NCBI GenBank assembly: GCA_017476305.1 | Contig: JAFVAA010000807.1 | Coordinates: forward strand, 1 to 7,195 | Direction: 5' to 3' | Origin: Lachnospiraceae bacterium | GTDB taxonomy: Bacteria > Bacillota > Clostridia > Lachnospirales > Lachnospiraceae | Length of the DNA stretch: 7,195 nt | Shown: positions 6,277 through 7,195 of the stretch, in pieces | Numbering within the stretch: position 1 is the first letter of the stretch | Layout of the letters: every line of letters starts with the position of its first letter | The notes under the pieces: model-generated | What the model was told of the DNA's origin: nothing | The model's database searches: none | Seen by the model: only the letters and a program-made list of their open reading frames with translations | Translations under genes and position numbers: made by a program

Positions 6277-6337
6277 GAATGCCTGCGCATCCGAGAGTGA
6301 CCTGGAGCTTAGGTCGCTTTTGGATGAACAGGCGTTC
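6277..6337 (+). terminator. Long wobble-containing hairpin after the VanZ-like gene (terminator or structured 3' UTR)
   Basis: Bases 6288-6303 pair with 6311-6326 around a 7-nt loop (16 pairs). After a 2x2 internal loop, 6277-6285 pair with 6329-6337 (9 pairs). All four non-Watson-Crick positions are G-T or T-G when read on the plus strand, so the fold is fully paired only as plus-strand RNA; as minus-strand RNA they would be A-C mismatches. It lies in the 3' region of the VanZ-like transcript, between two converging genes. There is no clean U-tract after it, so it may be a processing or stability element rather than a classical intrinsic terminator. Confidence 0.5.
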
Positions 6338-6356
6338 TTGTGGTGCTGTAAACAGG

Positions 6357-6563
6357 TTATCCCTGAAATGATTCCGAGGAAAGCCTGTCACAGAGCTGAC
6401 TCATATTTGCTCCATGTTTTCGGAAACGTTCCTCCTGCCGTGCCAGCTTGTTTTCTGTAACCACACGTTCCTGTTCTTCTTCCGTCATATTAAAAAAGCG
6501 ATCCCTGTCTGCTTCGTCTAATCGTTTTAATAAATCAAGGTCATCAGATAACGTTCTTTCCAT
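6357..6563 (-). CDS. Unrecognised 68-residue acidic small protein
   Basis: No family was recognised. The product is very hydrophilic, rich in Glu, Asp, Arg and Lys, without membrane segment or signal peptide. Residues about 3-50 look like continuous charged helix (for example LLKRLDEADRDRF and MTEEEQERVV), possibly a short coiled coil or a helical hairpin. There is one Cys (C58) and no metal-binding motif. It is judged real because a near-perfect AAAGGAG (6570-6576) lies six bases before its ATG, an extended -10 TGGTATAAT lies a little further upstream, and the composition is protein-like, not that of a random frame. It converges on the VanZ-like gene, with the hairpin 6277-6337 between them, and diverges from the histidine kinase. 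It could be a small regulatory or adaptor protein, but nothing in the sequence shows this. Confidence 0.7.
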   Translation of the reverse strand: MERTLSDDLDLLKRLDEADRDRFFNMTEEEQERVVTENKLARQEERFRKHGANMSQLCDRLSSESFQG

Positions 6564-6569
6564 AGATTT

Positions 6570-6576
6570 CTCCTTT
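6570..6576 (-). promoter_or_regulatory. Strong ribosome binding site of the small acidic protein
   Basis: AAAGGAG on the minus strand is spaced six bases from the ATG at 6563-6561. It is the main reason for believing this short reading frame is translated. Confidence 0.75.
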
Positions 6577-6618
6577 CCTAAAAAATTTCGTGCTCTTAGT
6601 ATGAGAAAAATGGGAAAA

Positions 6619-6627
6619 ATTATACCA
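6619..6627 (-). promoter_or_regulatory. Extended -10 promoter for the small acidic protein
   Basis: On the minus strand TGG followed by a perfect TATAAT (6624-6619) forms an extended -10. No good -35 is seen at the expected distance; the region upstream is a poly-A run on this strand. Transcription would start near 6612, about 50 bases before the start codon. Confidence 0.55.
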
Positions 6628-6654
6628 ATTTCATTATCTTTTTTTTTTCATCTA

Positions 6655-6663
6655 TGCTATAAT
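6655..6663 (+). promoter_or_regulatory. Extended -10 promoter for the histidine kinase gene
   Basis: TGC followed by a perfect TATAAT (6658-6663) forms an extended -10 on the plus strand. The only candidate -35 is a poor TTATCT (6634-6639), 18 bases upstream, in a T-rich stretch. Transcription would begin near 6670, giving a leader of about 100 nt before the ATG at 6772. Confidence 0.6.
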
Positions 6664-6771
6664 CGAATTGTTCCTGTGTGACCATGAAAATTTGGAGTAA
6701 CGATTCAGGTTTGACGGAACAGCTGTAATTTGGATTGCAGAGAACATGGCTGCTTTAGGGGGGATGTGAGG

Positions 6772-7005
6772 ATGAAGCTGCAGTATCGAAGAAAGTGGTT
6801 TGGCGGGAAAAGGCGCACACAGGATAAGCTTGCAAGTGAGCTAAAGGGGCGTTTTTTAGCAAATATGTCCCATGAGCTCAGAACTCCGATCAATGCTATT
6901 TTGGGGATGGATGCAGTGATTTTAAGAGAGACGAAAGAGCCTTCCGTGAAAGAATATGCGATGGACATTAAAAATGCCGGACAGACTCTGCTTTCCCTGA
7001 TCAAT
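6772..7005 (+). pseudogene. Histidine kinase 5' fragment, interrupted by a group II intron
   Basis: The visible 78 codons encode a short basic N-terminus (MKLQYRRKWFGGKRR) and a HisKA dimerisation/phosphoacceptor domain. The H-box is FLANMSHELRTPINAILGM, with the phosphorylated His at residue 34, and the second helix ends in TLLSLIN. Family members normally continue as 'D-I-L-D-F-S-K-I', followed by an ATPase domain; here the match stops after LIN, exactly where the antisense group II intron begins. The start at 6772 is supported by AGGGGGG (6757-6763), eight bases upstream; the frame is closed by a stop at 6712-6714, so there is no room for an N-terminal sensor domain. The H-box style resembles hybrid kinases (ATPase and receiver domains later), but these would lie beyond the intron, outside the window. 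An antisense intron cannot be spliced from this mRNA, so the gene is probably inactive. Confidence 0.8.
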
Positions 7006-7195
7006 ATAGCAATAGGTAAGGCTTTGAAGTTATCTCCACATTTTCCCCTGCTCTTCACCGTACGTGACCCTTTCAGGTCATACGGCGTGCCATCATGCTC
7101 TGCAAATCATTATTGTCTAAACCCTACGGTAATCATAGTTGTGTCTGATGGTATTGAACTTTGTCCATTGGGATTCATCCAACTTATATCTCGAC
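7006..7195 (-). mobile_element. Group II intron, 3' end (domains V and VI), inserted antisense in the kinase gene; continues past the window
   Basis: On the minus strand, 7087-7056 is a textbook domain V: CGCCGT pairs with ACGGTG, and GACCT pairs with GGGTC around a GAAA tetraloop, with the conserved ACGTACGG strand. The catalytic triad is CGC. After a 4-nt linker, domain VI (7051-7009) has a basal stem GCAG-GGG against CCT-A-TTGC, with an unpaired A at 7013 as the branch point, seven bases before the intron end. The intron ends in AT at 7006, fitting the usual AY. Bases 7088-7195 should be the end of domain IV. One minus-strand frame (7194-7117, stop TAG) is open from the window edge and could be the tail of the reverse transcriptase/maturase, but it is too short to confirm. 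Such introns retrohome through an RNA intermediate. Confidence 0.85.

Noticed and set aside
6272..6460. Plus-strand 62-codon frame after the VanZ-like gene
   Set aside because: It has no ribosome binding site, spans the 61-nt hairpin and overlaps the better supported minus-strand small gene.
6684..6728. Possible leader peptide of 14 codons upstream of the kinase (attenuation)
   Set aside because: No ribosome binding site before the ATG, no run of one amino acid's codons and no alternative hairpins were seen.
6705..7058. Minus-strand 117-codon frame across the kinase and intron end
   Set aside because: It crosses the intron boundary and runs through domains V/VI into the antisense of the kinase, so it is not the maturase.
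7117..7194. Tail of an intron-encoded maturase on the minus strand
   Set aside because: Only 25 codons are visible and no maturase or endonuclease motif can be recognised, so it is mentioned with the intron and not listed as a gene.

Overview
The window looks like chromosomal DNA from an anaerobic Gram-positive Clostridia, most likely a Lachnospiraceae gut-type species. The reasons are strong AGGAGG-type ribosome binding sites, extended -10 (TGnTATAAT-like) promoters, moderate GC with purine-rich sense strands, a tRNA gene without encoded CCA, and a gene set typical of that family (M56/BlaR1-like peptidase, DUF368 transporter, VanZ-like protein). The assignment is inference; no species is claimed.

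Layout, left to right. (1) Bases 3-2351 (+): the 3' part of an M56/BlaR1-type membrane metallopeptidase with a very long ectodomain ending in a SecD P1-head-like domain. Its start lies left of the window. (2) A 19-bp perfect hairpin (2354-2398) separates it from a converging tRNA-Gly(CCC) gene (2403-2473, -), which has its own promoter. (3) Bases 2609-3289 (-): a DEDDh 3'-5' exonuclease with a good extended -10 promoter. (4) A divergent intergenic region of about 330 bases carries a 135-bp nested palindrome that looks like a small non-coding mobile element. (5) trmB (3618-4274, +), the tRNA m7G46 methyltransferase. (6) A short intergenic region with phased TGTCAG repeats and a promoter, then a probable two-gene envelope operon: the DUF368/PopT undecaprenyl-phosphate translocase (4422-5303) and a VanZ-like membrane protein (5384-6256). 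(7) A structured 61-nt hairpin follows the VanZ gene, then an unrecognised 68-aa acidic small protein on the minus strand (6357-6563). (8) Back-to-back promoters drive this small gene and a plus-strand histidine kinase (from 6772). The kinase is cut just after its H-box region, at about base 7005, by the 3' end of a group II intron inserted antisense; domains V and VI can be recognised.

How it fits together: two housekeeping RNA functions (a tRNA and a tRNA methyltransferase) lie between envelope or signalling genes (M56 sensor-protease, lipid-carrier transporter, VanZ-like protein, histidine kinase). The two right-hand envelope genes may act together in cell-wall lipid-carrier metabolism. 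The remaining genes show no obvious functional link. The most notable points are the intron-disrupted kinase, the palindromic element upstream of trmB, the M56-SecD-like fusion, and the unrecognised small protein divergent from the kinase.
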